From contig JAHJKA010000031.1 in NCBI GenBank assembly GCA_018822545.1, positions 124,001 through 188,000 of the forward strand: a stretch of DNA of 64,000 bases. The letters run 5' to 3'. How positions within the stretch are numbered: the first letter of the stretch is position 1; each line of letters begins with the position of its first letter. Positions 1-8,613 of the stretch are shown here, piece after piece. A model generated the notes under the pieces. It was not told where the DNA came from. It ran no database searches and worked only from the letters and a program-made list of their open reading frames with translations. Source of the DNA: Pseudomonadota bacterium. Lineage in GTDB: Bacteria > Desulfobacterota > Desulfobulbia > Desulfobulbales > SURF-16. Position numbers and translations under genes: made by a program.

Positions 1-1
1 T

Positions 2-1213
2 ATTGCCGAATTTGGCCTTTGGCTCTATGCCATCGTCGGCATACTGATCACAGCACTCATGCAGTCAAGCTCAGTGAGCATCGCCATCGTTCTCACGGCC
101 TTAAACAGTAGCCTGATTACCTTTCCCATGGCTGCTGCCATGGTTATCGGTGCCAATATCGGCAGCACGGTCACTGTTTTGCTCGGCTCCATCGGCGGCA
201 TCCAGCCCAAAAAAAGGGTGAGCACCAGCCATCTTATCTTCAATGTCGTCACCGGTGCCGTGGCCTTTGCCGCTCTCAAACCCTTGACCTGGGTGGTCAG
301 CCGTTTTATAGACACCACCGCCAACAGCGTCATGGCCCTGGCCCTCTTTCATACCCTGTTCAATGTTCTGGGCGTGCTGCTCTTTTTACCCTTTATTGGC
401 ATACTGGCCCGGTACCTGATCAAAATTTTCCCGGACCACAAGGAAAAACTCACCGTCTTTCTGGGCAATACCCCCACCCAGGTGCCGGATGCGGCCACTG
501 CCTCTTTACGCAACGAGATTCTCCATCTTTTTGAGGAATGCCAACTCTACAACCTGCGCTCCTTCAAGATTGACGAAAAGCTTGTTTTCGACCATCCCCT
601 GCCCTTTGAAAAAAATACCAGCAAACGCTTTCGCCTTGAAGACCAGTACGACAACGTCAAACTCCTCCACGGCGAAATTTTTGAGTTTTACGCCAAACTT
701 CTCAATGAAAAGCTGGAAGAAGTCGAGGCCAAGGAGCTGGAACGCATCATCTTCGCCTCCCGTAATATCATGAACTCCATCAAAAACATCAAAGGCGTCC
801 GTCACAATCTCGAGGAGTTTGATGCCTCGGATGACGACCACCTCAACACCCAGTATAAATCATTCAGGCGGCGCCTCATGGAGCTGTACCATGACATCAA
901 CCGCTTTCGGGAGCTTGACAACAAACAGGAACAATACAGGGAACTGCTGCGTTCCATTGTCCACATGGAACAGGCTGACAAAAATTTCATCCAGGAAACC
1001 TTAAGAATGACGGCCTCCGGAGCCCTCAAGGAAATCGACATTGCCTCCCTGCTCATGGTCAACCGTCTCTTTAACCAGGCCTGCCGTCTGCAGATCTTTG
1101 CCCTTAAAGACCTGCTGCTTGGCCAAGAACAGATCCACGATTTTGATCATGCCCTGGAAATGAAGTCCTTTCTCGATGAAGAAAAGGCCAAAGAAGTGGA
1201 ATTCATTAAATAA
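2..1213 (+). CDS. Na+/phosphate cotransporter family protein, 5' end cut by window edge
   Basis: Inner-membrane transporter of the Na/Pi-cotransporter (PNaS, NptA/YjbB-like) family with a C-terminal PhoU-like helical domain. The frame is open from base 2, so the gene starts before the window. The visible part opens with a hydrophobic segment and the family signature TALMQSSS, the QSSS motif of the inverted-repeat transport core. A second glycine/alanine-rich membrane segment (GANIGSTVTVLLGS) follows, then two further helices up to about base 410. From about base 480 the protein is soluble, charged and helical, as expected for the PhoU-like tail (ELYHDINRFRELDN). The stop lies 3 nt before a small TusA-like selenoprotein candidate, so the two are probably co-transcribed. 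The family normally moves phosphate with sodium; the actual substrate cannot be read from the sequence. Confidence 0.85.
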   Translation: MAEFGLWLYAIVGILITALMQSSSVSIAIVLTALNSSLITFPMAAAMVIGANIGSTVTVLLGSIGGIQPKKRVSTSHLIFNVVTGAVAFAALKPLTWVVSRFIDTTANSVMALALFHTLFNVLGVLLFLPFIGILARYLIKIFPDHKEKLTVFLGNTPTQVPDAATASLRNEILHLFEECQLYNLRSFKIDEKLVFDHPLPFEKNTSKRFRLEDQYDNVKLLHGEIFEFYAKLLNEKLEEVEAKELERIIFASRNIMNSIKNIKGVRHNLEEFDASDDDHLNTQYKSFRRRLMELYHDINRFRELDNKQEQYRELLRSIVHMEQADKNFIQETLRMTASGALKEIDIASLLMVNRLFNQACRLQIFALKDLLLGQEQIHDFDHALEMKSFLDEEKAKEVEFIK

Positions 1214-1216
1214 CAG

Positions 1217-1435
1217 ATGAACAACGAACCCTTTGACTTTCGCGGTGATTGCTGAAAAGGCTTTAAGGACGTAAGGTTACGTCTGCGCCATACTCCTGCC
1301 GGAGGTCAATTCAGCTTTATCTGTGACAACAATATTGTCGGCAAAATGGACAGGGTCATCGCCATTAACGATGGTCAGACCATCGCCAAGAAAGACAGCG
1401 GCAATGACACTCTCTTTGTGGTGGAAAAAACCTGA
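1217..1435 (+). CDS. Candidate selenoprotein, TusA/SirA-like small protein with in-frame UGA (Sec13)
   Basis: This 72-codon reading frame is interrupted once, by TGA at 1253-1255; read as selenocysteine it continues to a normal TGA at 1433. The product starts MNNEPFDFRGDC-U-KGFKD and has the length and pattern of a TusA/SirA (UPF0033) fold: an initial D-x-R-G strand, the active site, an amphipathic helix, and a final beta strand ending in VVEKT. In TusA the catalytic Cys lies three residues after the conserved Gly (G-x-x-C). Here G-D-C-U puts Sec at exactly that position and adds a Cys just before it. A SECIS-like hairpin follows the UGA at the right distance. The start ATG is 3 nt after the Na/Pi transporter stop; no strong Shine-Dalgarno is visible. 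TusA proteins carry persulfide sulfur; a selenol version could act in sulfur or selenium transfer, which is inference. The alternative is a pseudogene with a nonsense mutation, made unlikely by the hairpin and the alignment of the codon. Confidence 0.72.
1259..1289 (+). promoter_or_regulatory. Bacterial-type SECIS hairpin for UGA recoding
   Basis: Directly downstream of the in-frame UGA (1253-1255) the bases GACGTAA (1268-1274), GG (1275-1276) and TTACGTC (1277-1283) form a perfect stem. With the last A-U pairs open, the apical loop is AAGGUU on a GACGU/ACGUC stem. GGC (1259-1261) can pair with GCC (1287-1289) below an internal loop. The well-studied E. coli fdhF SECIS has an AGGUCU loop with its GGU at positions 22-24 counted from the U of UGA; here GGU falls at positions 23-25. 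The match in loop composition and distance is the main reason for reading the TGA as selenocysteine. SelB binding is inferred. Confidence 0.68.
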
Positions 1436-1446
1436 GACACCGCTTA

Positions 1447-4400
1447 TCAGACCCGCTTCTCTTCTCTTTCTTCATCTTCCAATCTGAAAAACCGACCGAC
1501 ATCCTCGAAGATCAGATAGAGTGCCGGCAAGATAACCAAGGCAATCACCGTACCAAAGAGGATACCAAAGGCCAGACTGATGGCCATGGGGATAAGAAAC
1601 TGGGCCTGGGTACTTGTTTCCAGGATGATGGGTCCCAAGCCAAAAAAGGTGGTAAGGGAGGTGAGCAGAATGGGCCGGAAACGCCGCTGGGCCGCGGCCA
1701 GAACGGCATCACGCAGGGCAAGACCTCGGCCCTTGAGCTGGTTTATGTAATCGATAAGCAGCAAGGAGTCATTAACCACCACCCCTGACAGGGCAACAAT
1801 GCCGAACAGGGACATAATGGCGATATTATAGCCCAGGATAAAATGGCCCCAGACCGCACCCACCACACCAAAGGGGATGGCAACCATAATCAGCAAGGGT
1901 TGCACATAACTGCGCAGCGGGATGGCGAGCAGGGCATAGATCACCATGAGTGAGATGGCAAAGCCCCGCTTCATGCTGCCCAGAGACTCATTACGCTCCT
2001 TGCTCTCTCCTTCCAGATTAATGGTCAGGCCCGGATAATCGTCCTGAACATCTTTTAGGATGCCCGCTTCGAGCTCGGCAATAATCTCCTCAGCGTTCGC
2101 CACCTTGTTGTCCACCGAGCCGGTGAGGTTGGTCACCCTTTTGCGGTCACTGCGATTAATCTGACTAAAGCCCTTTGACTCGACAACCTCGGCGGCCTGA
2201 TAGAGGGGGATCTCGCGGCCCTCCGGTGTGCGAATCCGCAGATTTTCCAGATTCCAGAGATGCCGGCGCTCCTCCTCCGGATAACGCACCATGACCTTGA
2301 CTTCATCACGGCCCCGTTGCAGGCGTAAAGACTCCGTGCCATAAAAAGCGGCGCGCAACTGGCGCCCGAGCTCCTCCTCGGTAACCCCCAGGGTGCGGGC
2401 CTCCGGTTTGAGCCTGATCTTCATCTCTTTTTTACCGCGGCTCAGACTGTTGGTGATGTCGCCCACCCCCGGATATTCCACCAACACCGCCCGAACCCGT
2501 TCAGCGGCCTCATCAAGGACCTGAAAATCATCATGTCCAAGGCGGATGTCGATATTAGCCCCCATATGGACCAGGTTGTTTTCAAAGGTCAAGGCCTCGA
2601 CCCCGGCAATCTCACCCACCTGTTCCCGCCAATAATCAGCAACCGTATCAGAGCCCACCGACCTGAACTCACTGGGGGTAAGATTAAGAGAAAGCCGTGC
2701 CAAATGAGAGCCACCACCACCCACGGTGGAGTAAAGATGGCGGAGGATGGTTTCCTCGCCCGCCGGCAGAGTGGCGTCAAAATGGGCGATGCTCTTCAGC
2801 GCTTTGTTCTCGATAAATTGCTGGATCTCCCGGGTCTTGTGCACGGCGGTGCCGGGCGGCATCTCCAACGCAACCTGGACAGTATCACTCTCAACCTTGG
2901 GCATGAAACGAAATTTGACAATGCCGCCGCCCACCATGCCAGTGGTAATAATCAAGGTGGCAATGGCCACACTCAGGGTGAGATAGCGATGGTTGAGGCA
3001 CCATGTTAAAAACCGCTGATAGGGCCCTTCAATAAAACCATTGAGGACGTGGCCGAACTTCTGGCGCAGACGATCCGGCTTGCGGAGAATATACCAGACC
3101 TCGCCTTTGTTCCTCTGAGGCCGGGAGAGATGGGCCGGCAGCACAAAAAGACATTCCACCAAGGAAACGAGAAGGATGAGAATAACCACCTTGGGAATAG
3201 TATTAATGAACTTACCCATCACCCCGCTGACATAAAAAAGCGGCATGAAGGCGGCAACCGAGGTAAGAACGGCAAAGACCACCGGGGTCGCCACCTGGGT
3301 GGTACCCCGCACAGCAGCCTCACCAAAGGGCAGTCCTTTGCCCCGCTGGGTATAGATATTCTCGCCGACGACAATGGCGTCATCCACCACGATTCCCAAG
3401 GCCATAATAAAGGCGAACAGGGAGATCATATTGATGGAGGCGTCCATGGTGGGCATAAAGAGAAAGGCGCCGAGGAAGGAAATGGGGATACCCAACATGA
3501 CCCAGAGGGCCAGCTTGACCTCCAGAAAAAGCCCCAACACCAGAAGAACCAGAATAAGGCCCATGAAACCATTGCGGACCAGGAGATCAACCCTGCTGAC
3601 CAGGGCCTCGGAGCGATCATTCCAGACGGCTAACGTGACACTTTCCGGCAGGCTCTCATTTTTTTCCGCCACATATTGATAGACGGTGCTTGAAATATCC
3701 TTAGGGGTCTGATCGCCGATCCGAAAAATCTCAATCATGGCTGCTGGTTTGCCATCAAAAAAAGAGGTCTCATCCGTTTCGGCAAAGTCGTCTCTGATGG
3801 TGGCAATATCACTGAGCAAAACCTCGCTGCCGTCTTCCTGGTGCACTATGGCAATGGCGCCATATTCAGGCCCAAGATAACGCCTCTCCTTGGTGCGGAT
3901 AAGCACCTCACCACTGTTGGTCTTGATGGTGCCGCCGGGCAGATCAAGGGAGGCCTGTCTGATGCGCTTGGCAACCTGGTCAAGGGTCAGATTATAGCGG
4001 CGCAGGGTATGCTCTGGAATGTCGATGGAAATTTCGTAGGGCCGTACCCCGGTGAGCTCGGCTTGAGTAATATTGGGCAGGGCCAGGAGGTCTTCGCGGA
4101 TGTTGTCGGCCATCTCACGCAGACTGCGCTCAGGCAGGTCACCGTAGACGGCCAGGGTGAGGACCTCTCTTTTGCGCAGAACCTTGCTGACCACCGGTCT
4201 CTCGGCATCGCCAGGGAAGGTGGAGATACGGTCGATCTCACTCTTAATATCCTGCAGAACCAAATCCTGATCCTCGCCGGGATAGATTTCAGCAACCACC
4301 CGGGCCGAGCCTTCTGAGGCAGTGGAACGCACCTCTTTGATGCCATCTATGCCCGTGAGGTTCTCCTCGATCTTCAGGATAATGCCCTCTTCCACCTCTT

Positions 4401-4572
4401 CCGGTCCGGCGCCAGGATAGGCGACAGTTACCTCCACATAATCCAGAGCGATATCAGGAAACACCTCCTGCTTGATCTGCAAACCGACCACCAGGCCGCC
4501 AACGAGAAAAATCAGCATCAGGAGATTGGCAGCAACATGGTTGCCGGCCATCCAGCGAATGGCGCCGTTCAT
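1447..4572 (-). CDS. RND-family efflux pump inner-membrane permease
   Basis: Full-length AcrB/MexF-type RND permease of 1041 residues, the usual size for the family. It would form the proton-driven inner-membrane trimer of a tripartite pump. The N-terminus carries the first membrane helix (NLLMLIFLVGGLVVGLQI) followed by the IKQEVFPDI segment typical of RND pumps. Around residue 400 the segment GIVVDDAIVVGENIY contains the adjacent Asp pair used for proton relay. The second half repeats the architecture with a late helix bundle (IALSGVVVNDSLLLIDYIN). The start overlaps the upstream adaptor gene by 4 nt. With the TolC-like channel, adaptor and TetR regulator it makes one operon. The substrate (drug, solvent, fatty acid or other) cannot be told. 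Confidence 0.93.
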   Translation of the reverse strand: MNGAIRWMAGNHVAANLLMLIFLVGGLVVGLQIKQEVFPDIALDYVEVTVAYPGAGPEEVEEGIILKIEENLTGIDGIKEVRSTASEGSARVVAEIYPGEDQDLVLQDIKSEIDRISTFPGDAERPVVSKVLRKREVLTLAVYGDLPERSLREMADNIREDLLALPNITQAELTGVRPYEISIDIPEHTLRRYNLTLDQVAKRIRQASLDLPGGTIKTNSGEVLIRTKERRYLGPEYGAIAIVHQEDGSEVLLSDIATIRDDFAETDETSFFDGKPAAMIEIFRIGDQTPKDISSTVYQYVAEKNESLPESVTLAVWNDRSEALVSRVDLLVRNGFMGLILVLLVLGLFLEVKLALWVMLGIPISFLGAFLFMPTMDASINMISLFAFIMALGIVVDDAIVVGENIYTQRGKGLPFGEAAVRGTTQVATPVVFAVLTSVAAFMPLFYVSGVMGKFINTIPKVVILILLVSLVECLFVLPAHLSRPQRNKGEVWYILRKPDRLRQKFGHVLNGFIEGPYQRFLTWCLNHRYLTLSVAIATLIITTGMVGGGIVKFRFMPKVESDTVQVALEMPPGTAVHKTREIQQFIENKALKSIAHFDATLPAGEETILRHLYSTVGGGGSHLARLSLNLTPSEFRSVGSDTVADYWREQVGEIAGVEALTFENNLVHMGANIDIRLGHDDFQVLDEAAERVRAVLVEYPGVGDITNSLSRGKKEMKIRLKPEARTLGVTEEELGRQLRAAFYGTESLRLQRGRDEVKVMVRYPEEERRHLWNLENLRIRTPEGREIPLYQAAEVVESKGFSQINRSDRKRVTNLTGSVDNKVANAEEIIAELEAGILKDVQDDYPGLTINLEGESKERNESLGSMKRGFAISLMVIYALLAIPLRSYVQPLLIMVAIPFGVVGAVWGHFILGYNIAIMSLFGIVALSGVVVNDSLLLIDYINQLKGRGLALRDAVLAAAQRRFRPILLTSLTTFFGLGPIILETSTQAQFLIPMAISLAFGILFGTVIALVILPALYLIFEDVGRFFRLEDEEREEKRV

Positions 4573-5744
4573 GGCTTACTCTCCCCGTTATGCTGCCGAA
4601 CCACCAGGCCGTTTGCGGCACCGCTCACCGCGGTTAAGACCAGGCGTTCGCCGTCAACAAGACCTTTGCCGATCAGCACGGTATCCTTTTCCTTGCGTGT
4701 CACCTCAACCTGGCGCAAGACAAGTTCATTGTGGTCATTAACCAACCAGACCTGATCTTCACCCTGGAGTGCCTTGCGGGGAATCCGGGCCACCTTGGTC
4801 AGCATCCGGCCCTGGACCTCAACCTGAACAAAGCTGCCCACGGCCAGTTCCTGGCCATATCCTGTCTCTTTTTTCAGCAGATAGGGATCTTCGATGATGA
4901 TAACCACATCAACCATCCGGGTTTTGGCATCCACCTCACCCAGAGCGCGGCTGAGAAAACCCTGCCAGGCAAAACTTTCCCCGCCTATGGCCATGGTGAT
5001 GGTGGCCGGCGCTCCCTTGCCCTCTTTGTTTTGCCGAGGAAGCGCAAGCCAGGCGAGATCCGTCTGCGGTAACGGCACAACGACCTCAACAGCATCTGTG
5101 CCGACAACATCGAGAATCATGGTGCCGGAACGCAGGTATTGGCCAACATCAGCATTTTTTTGGCGGATAAAACAGTTAAAAGGTGCCTTTATCTTGGTGC
5201 GGGCAAGATTGACTTCAGCCAGTTTCACCTTGGCAGTGGCCGAGGCCACCGTGGCTTTAGCGCTTGCCAACTGCGGCTCATAGACCACCAAGGGAAGGGG
5301 TTCACCCTCTTGCCGGCGCAACATCTGCCACTCACGTCGGGCAATAACCGCCTTGCCTTCAATGAGGGCAAGATCAAGCTCTGCCTTGGAAAGATCGGCC
5401 CGGGCCTGCTCCAGGGCCAGCAGATAATCCGTCTCTTCAATTTTCAGGAGTAATGCACCTTTTTTGAAAAAAGCGCCCTCGACAAGGTTGGCGGCAATCA
5501 TCTCCACAACACCGCTTACCTGGGGGATGATCTCAACCTGTTGGCTGGCAGCCACAGTGCCAGTGGCCCGGACCGTTACCGGCAGATCGACAAGACTGAT
5601 GGTCGTGGTCTCCACCATGGGGCCCTGACTAAGCGGCGAAATACGCTTTGGCGCCGTGCGTTTTTTAACCATGGCCACCGCTACCATCGCGGCAATGGTA
5701 ATGATCAGAATGGGCAGTATGAATTTAATAAATGTTTTTCTCAT
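4569..5744 (-). CDS. RND efflux periplasmic adaptor (HlyD/AcrA-like membrane fusion protein)
   Basis: 391-residue adaptor that would bridge the RND permease and the outer-membrane channel. An N-terminal membrane anchor (FILPILIITIAAMVAVAMV) is followed by a barrel/lipoyl half (TGTVAASQQVEIIPQVSG), a hairpin of paired helices (about residues 105-160, rich in ALEQARADLSKAELDLA-type heptads), the second lipoyl half (KIKAPFNCFI) and a beta-barrel domain. The anchor has no lipobox. It overlaps the permease gene by 4 nt and lies 94 nt downstream of the channel gene. The family assignment is secure from domain order; the substrate is unknown. Confidence 0.9.
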   Translation of the reverse strand: MRKTFIKFILPILIITIAAMVAVAMVKKRTAPKRISPLSQGPMVETTTISLVDLPVTVRATGTVAASQQVEIIPQVSGVVEMIAANLVEGAFFKKGALLLKIEETDYLLALEQARADLSKAELDLALIEGKAVIARREWQMLRRQEGEPLPLVVYEPQLASAKATVASATAKVKLAEVNLARTKIKAPFNCFIRQKNADVGQYLRSGTMILDVVGTDAVEVVVPLPQTDLAWLALPRQNKEGKGAPATITMAIGGESFAWQGFLSRALGEVDAKTRMVDVVIIIEDPYLLKKETGYGQELAVGSFVQVEVQGRMLTKVARIPRKALQGEDQVWLVNDHNELVLRQVEVTRKEKDTVLIGKGLVDGERLVLTAVSGAANGLVVRQHNGESKP

Positions 5745-5838
5745 GACTTTTTTTTGCGACCGCCCACTTTCAAAGCGGCCCCTTCTCTTCGTTAAGGGGT
5801 TTTGATACTCTTTTTCAAGATACCGTTTTTACTACTTT

Positions 5839-7233
5839 TTATTCACTGCGCTCGTTCATTTCCGCATCCATCCAACTCCCACCGAGGGACCGTGCCAACT
5901 GGATACGACTTGATATACGCTGGCGCTGGGCAGTGATCAAAGCTATGCGGGCCGAGGCATCACTGGCCTGCGCCGTGAGCACGGGCAGGAAGTCATCAAT
6001 CCCCTGCTGGTACCTCTCCAAAGCCAGACGCAAGGTGGCAGCCGTGACCTCCTGGCGTTCAATCAATATCTGCATATTGGCATCGACGCCCCGCTCTTTC
6101 ACCAAGGCATCCTCCACTTCCTGGAAGGCCTTGAGAACTTTGAGTCGGTAAGCGGCAGCCCGTTCAGCAAAAACTGCCTTCTTGCGCTCCGCCTCCTGGC
6201 GTCGCCGTCCACCATCCACTACAGGCTGGGCCATATTAGCCAACAGATTCCAAAACAAATTGGGCGATTGCAGGAGGGAATTAAGCTCACTGCCCTGGCC
6301 ACCATAGTTGGCGGTGAGTTTGAAACTAGGGAAACGATCCGCTATAGCGGCCGCCACATCGGCATCTGCAGCTTGGAGCGAAAGAAAGGCGGCCTCAATG
6401 TCTGGACGATTGGTGATGAGATTGGCCGGCAGGCCCTGAGCAAAAGAGAGCTGAAGGTCAGGGAGAACCGCCAAGGTGCCAAAATCCTGCGTGCCAGGTA
6501 AGGCGCCGAGCAAAACGGCTAGCCTGTTGCCTGCGGCCTGCTGTTCTGCTTCAAGAAGCGGCAGCTCAGCCTGGGAGCTCAACAGGGTCTGGCGAGCCTG
6601 GTAAAGATCAAGGGAAGGCGCAACACCGCGCTGGTAACGCCACTCAACAAATTCGACGGTCTTGGCAAAGGATTCTATAATCTCTCGATTGAGGGCAATA
6701 CGATCACGGAGCTCAACCACCTGATAATAGGCCTCGGCAAGTTGGGCAGCAAGAGTGAGATAAAATGATTTGAGCTCTTGAGCAACAGCACCACGTTGCA
6801 AAGATACGGAGTGACGCTGCTGGGACAATTTCTGCCAGAGATCAAGCTCATAGCCTGCGGCAAGGGACCCTTGATAACTGGCAACATCCGTGGTGCTGCC
6901 GCTAAAACGACTGCGGCCAGCGCTACCATTCAAATCAAGACTCGGCCAGAGGGAGGATCGTTCTTTACGCTCCAAGGCCTCTGCCTGCCTGAGGCGAGCC
7001 CAGGCAATCTCCAGATCGAGATTTTCAGCAAAACCTTTGGCAATAACGGTATTAAGCTGAGGATCATTAAAATGCAACCACCAGCGCTCATGATCAGCCA
7101 GTGGTAAATCCTGGCCTGAGGGCAGCGCCTTATACTGCTCTGGCATTTCAGCAAAGGGCGTGACCTGAGGGTCATGGAGAGAGCAGCCGGCCATAAACAA
7201 GAGGATAAGAATTGTGAGAACATACACCTTCAT
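5839..7233 (-). CDS. TolC/NodT-like outer-membrane efflux lipoprotein
   Basis: 464-residue outer-membrane factor of the NodT/OprM group. The N-terminus is a lipoprotein signal (LTILILLFMAGCS, lipobox AGC), so the mature protein begins at Cys16 or so. The motif EQYKALPSGQDLPLADHERWWLHFNDPQLNTVI-type start is characteristic: the core W-W-x-x-F-x-D-P-x-L is visible. Two OEP repeats follow, each with long helices. It would provide the outer-membrane tunnel for the downstream adaptor and permease. It overlaps the tetR stop by 4 nt, so translation is probably coupled. Confidence 0.9.
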   Translation of the reverse strand: MKVYVLTILILLFMAGCSLHDPQVTPFAEMPEQYKALPSGQDLPLADHERWWLHFNDPQLNTVIAKGFAENLDLEIAWARLRQAEALERKERSSLWPSLDLNGSAGRSRFSGSTTDVASYQGSLAAGYELDLWQKLSQQRHSVSLQRGAVAQELKSFYLTLAAQLAEAYYQVVELRDRIALNREIIESFAKTVEFVEWRYQRGVAPSLDLYQARQTLLSSQAELPLLEAEQQAAGNRLAVLLGALPGTQDFGTLAVLPDLQLSFAQGLPANLITNRPDIEAAFLSLQAADADVAAAIADRFPSFKLTANYGGQGSELNSLLQSPNLFWNLLANMAQPVVDGGRRRQEAERKKAVFAERAAAYRLKVLKAFQEVEDALVKERGVDANMQILIERQEVTAATLRLALERYQQGIDDFLPVLTAQASDASARIALITAQRQRISSRIQLARSLGGSWMDAEMNERSE

Positions 7234-7856
7234 CCTTCCATCCCCTTGACAATAAATTCCGTCAGCATCTCAATCACGTCATCAATACTCTTATCTTTAG
7301 CTAAACTGCCCAGGATCGGACCATGGTTCTGGAATGTCAAGGTCTGGCTCATGGCGCCCAAAGAAAATTGCAGCTTCCAGGCCACGGATTCGCGGGAGCG
7401 GTGCGGCAGCGCTTGGCAAAGCAGGTCTACGAGCAGCTCAAGGACATCTCGTACCCTTTGCAAAAAAAGCTGACGCACCGTTGGATCAGGATCACTGAGT
7501 GAACGGCCCACCAGCATCCGGAAATAACCGGTGCTGGCATCGCTATGGAGCAGGGCAAGGGTGGGCTCGGTGAAGCACCGCAGCACCTCTTCAACCCCGG
7601 GCCTCTCGCCGCTTTTTTCAGCCAGGGCGGCCACAGCCTCCATCCGTTTAATGCGAATTTCATTTAAGGGGCCAAGATGGCGATCAAAAATGGCCCCAAG
7701 CAAGGACTCCTTAGAGCCAAAATGATAGTTCACCGCAGCCAGATTCACCCCGGCCTTCGTGGTAATTTTCCGCAGGGATGTATGATGGAAACCATCAATG
7801 GCAAAAAGTTCCTCTGCTGTTTTTAGAATTTTCGCTTTGGTATCTGGCTCTGACAT
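7230..7856 (-). CDS. TetR-family transcriptional regulator of the efflux operon
   Basis: About 208 residues with an N-terminal TetR helix-turn-helix (TSLRKITTKAGVNLAAVNYH followed by FGSKESLL) and a C-terminal ligand-binding half that resembles the CerR/YbiH (DUF1956) group. The start is placed at ATG 7856-7854 (MSEPDTK). An in-frame TTG at 7868 would add four residues but lies inside the inverted repeat at 7863-7917. The gene is first in the tetR-channel-adaptor-permease operon, which fits local autorepression relieved by a pump substrate. The last 4 nt overlap the channel gene. Confidence 0.88.
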   Translation of the reverse strand: MSEPDTKAKILKTAEELFAIDGFHHTSLRKITTKAGVNLAAVNYHFGSKESLLGAIFDRHLGPLNEIRIKRMEAVAALAEKSGERPGVEEVLRCFTEPTLALLHSDASTGYFRMLVGRSLSDPDPTVRQLFLQRVRDVLELLVDLLCQALPHRSRESVAWKLQFSLGAMSQTLTFQNHGPILGSLAKDKSIDDVIEMLTEFIVKGMEG

Positions 7857-7862
7857 GGCGTA

Positions 7863-7917
7863 TTTCAAACACTCGTTTAAATTATTTATAGCGTACGTTT
7901 AAAACGACTGTTTGAAA
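7863..7917. promoter_or_regulatory. Long inverted repeat, probable TetR operator
   Basis: The arm at 7863-7881 (TTTCAAACACTCGTTTAAA) and the reverse complement of 7898-7917 (TTTCAAACAGTCGTTTTAAA) match except for one substitution and one inserted base. The 16-nt AT-rich middle holds a TATTTATAGCGTA stretch. The site begins just upstream of the tetR start codon, where a TetR dimer would block transcription of the operon. Two arms of about 19 nt are long for one dimer, so two dimers may bind. Binding is inferred. Confidence 0.6.
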
Positions 7918-8212
7918 ATAGCAAGAAAAAATCCGCCCGCACTGTGGCTTGACCGACTAAATTGCGCGTCGGTACGCCACGCCATCACCTTCTGGAATGA
8001 GCTGATTTCAGCCAGAATTTTCTTGTCATTGCCCTGGCCAGTCTGTACTATTGAAAAGATTGACTGAGATGCATATTTTTCAGGTAAAGAGCATCTACGG
8101 CCTAAATCAAAAAAATCGATTGCCCCAATATCACCCATGATGGCGGCTGGTTATCGTTAAAAAATTTCAGGATTTATTTTCTTAATTTTTCCATCTCGAA
8201 GGAGCAGACACC

Positions 8213-8536
8213 ATGGCAAGTGACAAAATTGTCCAAATTACCGATGATAATTTTAAAGAAAAGGTTCTCAAGGCCGCCCTGCCCACCCTTGTTGATTTCT
8301 GGGCCCCTTGGTGTGGTCCCTGCAAGGCCATCGGCCCTATGATTGACGAGCTTGCTGCTGAATATGAAGGCAAAGTGCAGATCTGCAAAATGAATGTTGA
8401 CGACAGTCCTGAAACCCCAGGCAAATACGGCATCCGCGCTATTCCTACCCTGATATTTTTCAAAAACGGTGAGGTTGCAGATCAGGTGACCGGGGCTGTA
8501 GGCAAACCACAACTGGTGGCCATGCTCGCCAAATAA
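8213..8536 (+). CDS. trxA: Thioredoxin
   Basis: 107-residue cytoplasmic thioredoxin with the canonical active site WCGPC (Cys34 and Cys37) and the cis-proline loop AIPT. Full length for the family. The start ATG has a clear ribosome binding site (GAAGGAG) 8-9 nt upstream. It would reduce protein disulfides, kept reduced by the thioredoxin reductase encoded just downstream at 8756. The two genes are separated by a 219-nt gap holding a palindromic repeat element, so co-transcription is possible but the element may act as a processing or stop site. Confidence 0.96.
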   Translation: MASDKIVQITDDNFKEKVLKAALPTLVDFWAPWCGPCKAIGPMIDELAAEYEGKVQICKMNVDDSPETPGKYGIRAIPTLIFFKNGEVADQVTGAVGKPQLVAMLAK

Positions 8537-8613
8537 GCACCCTCCGGCAGGAAAAACCCCAGGCGACAATTAGAAAGAGCGTGGACTTCAAACGTTGATC
8601 TAATCATTTTCCC

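Noticed and set aside
1217-1435. Reading the TGA at 1253 as a plain nonsense mutation in a pseudogene.
   Set aside because: The frame remains open for 59 further codons with protein-like pattern, the codon sits at the TusA catalytic position and a SECIS-like hairpin lies at the correct distance.
7899-8138. A 79-residue minus-strand frame upstream of tetR.
   Set aside because: It runs through the inverted repeat and promoter region, lacks a binding site and shows no conserved pattern.
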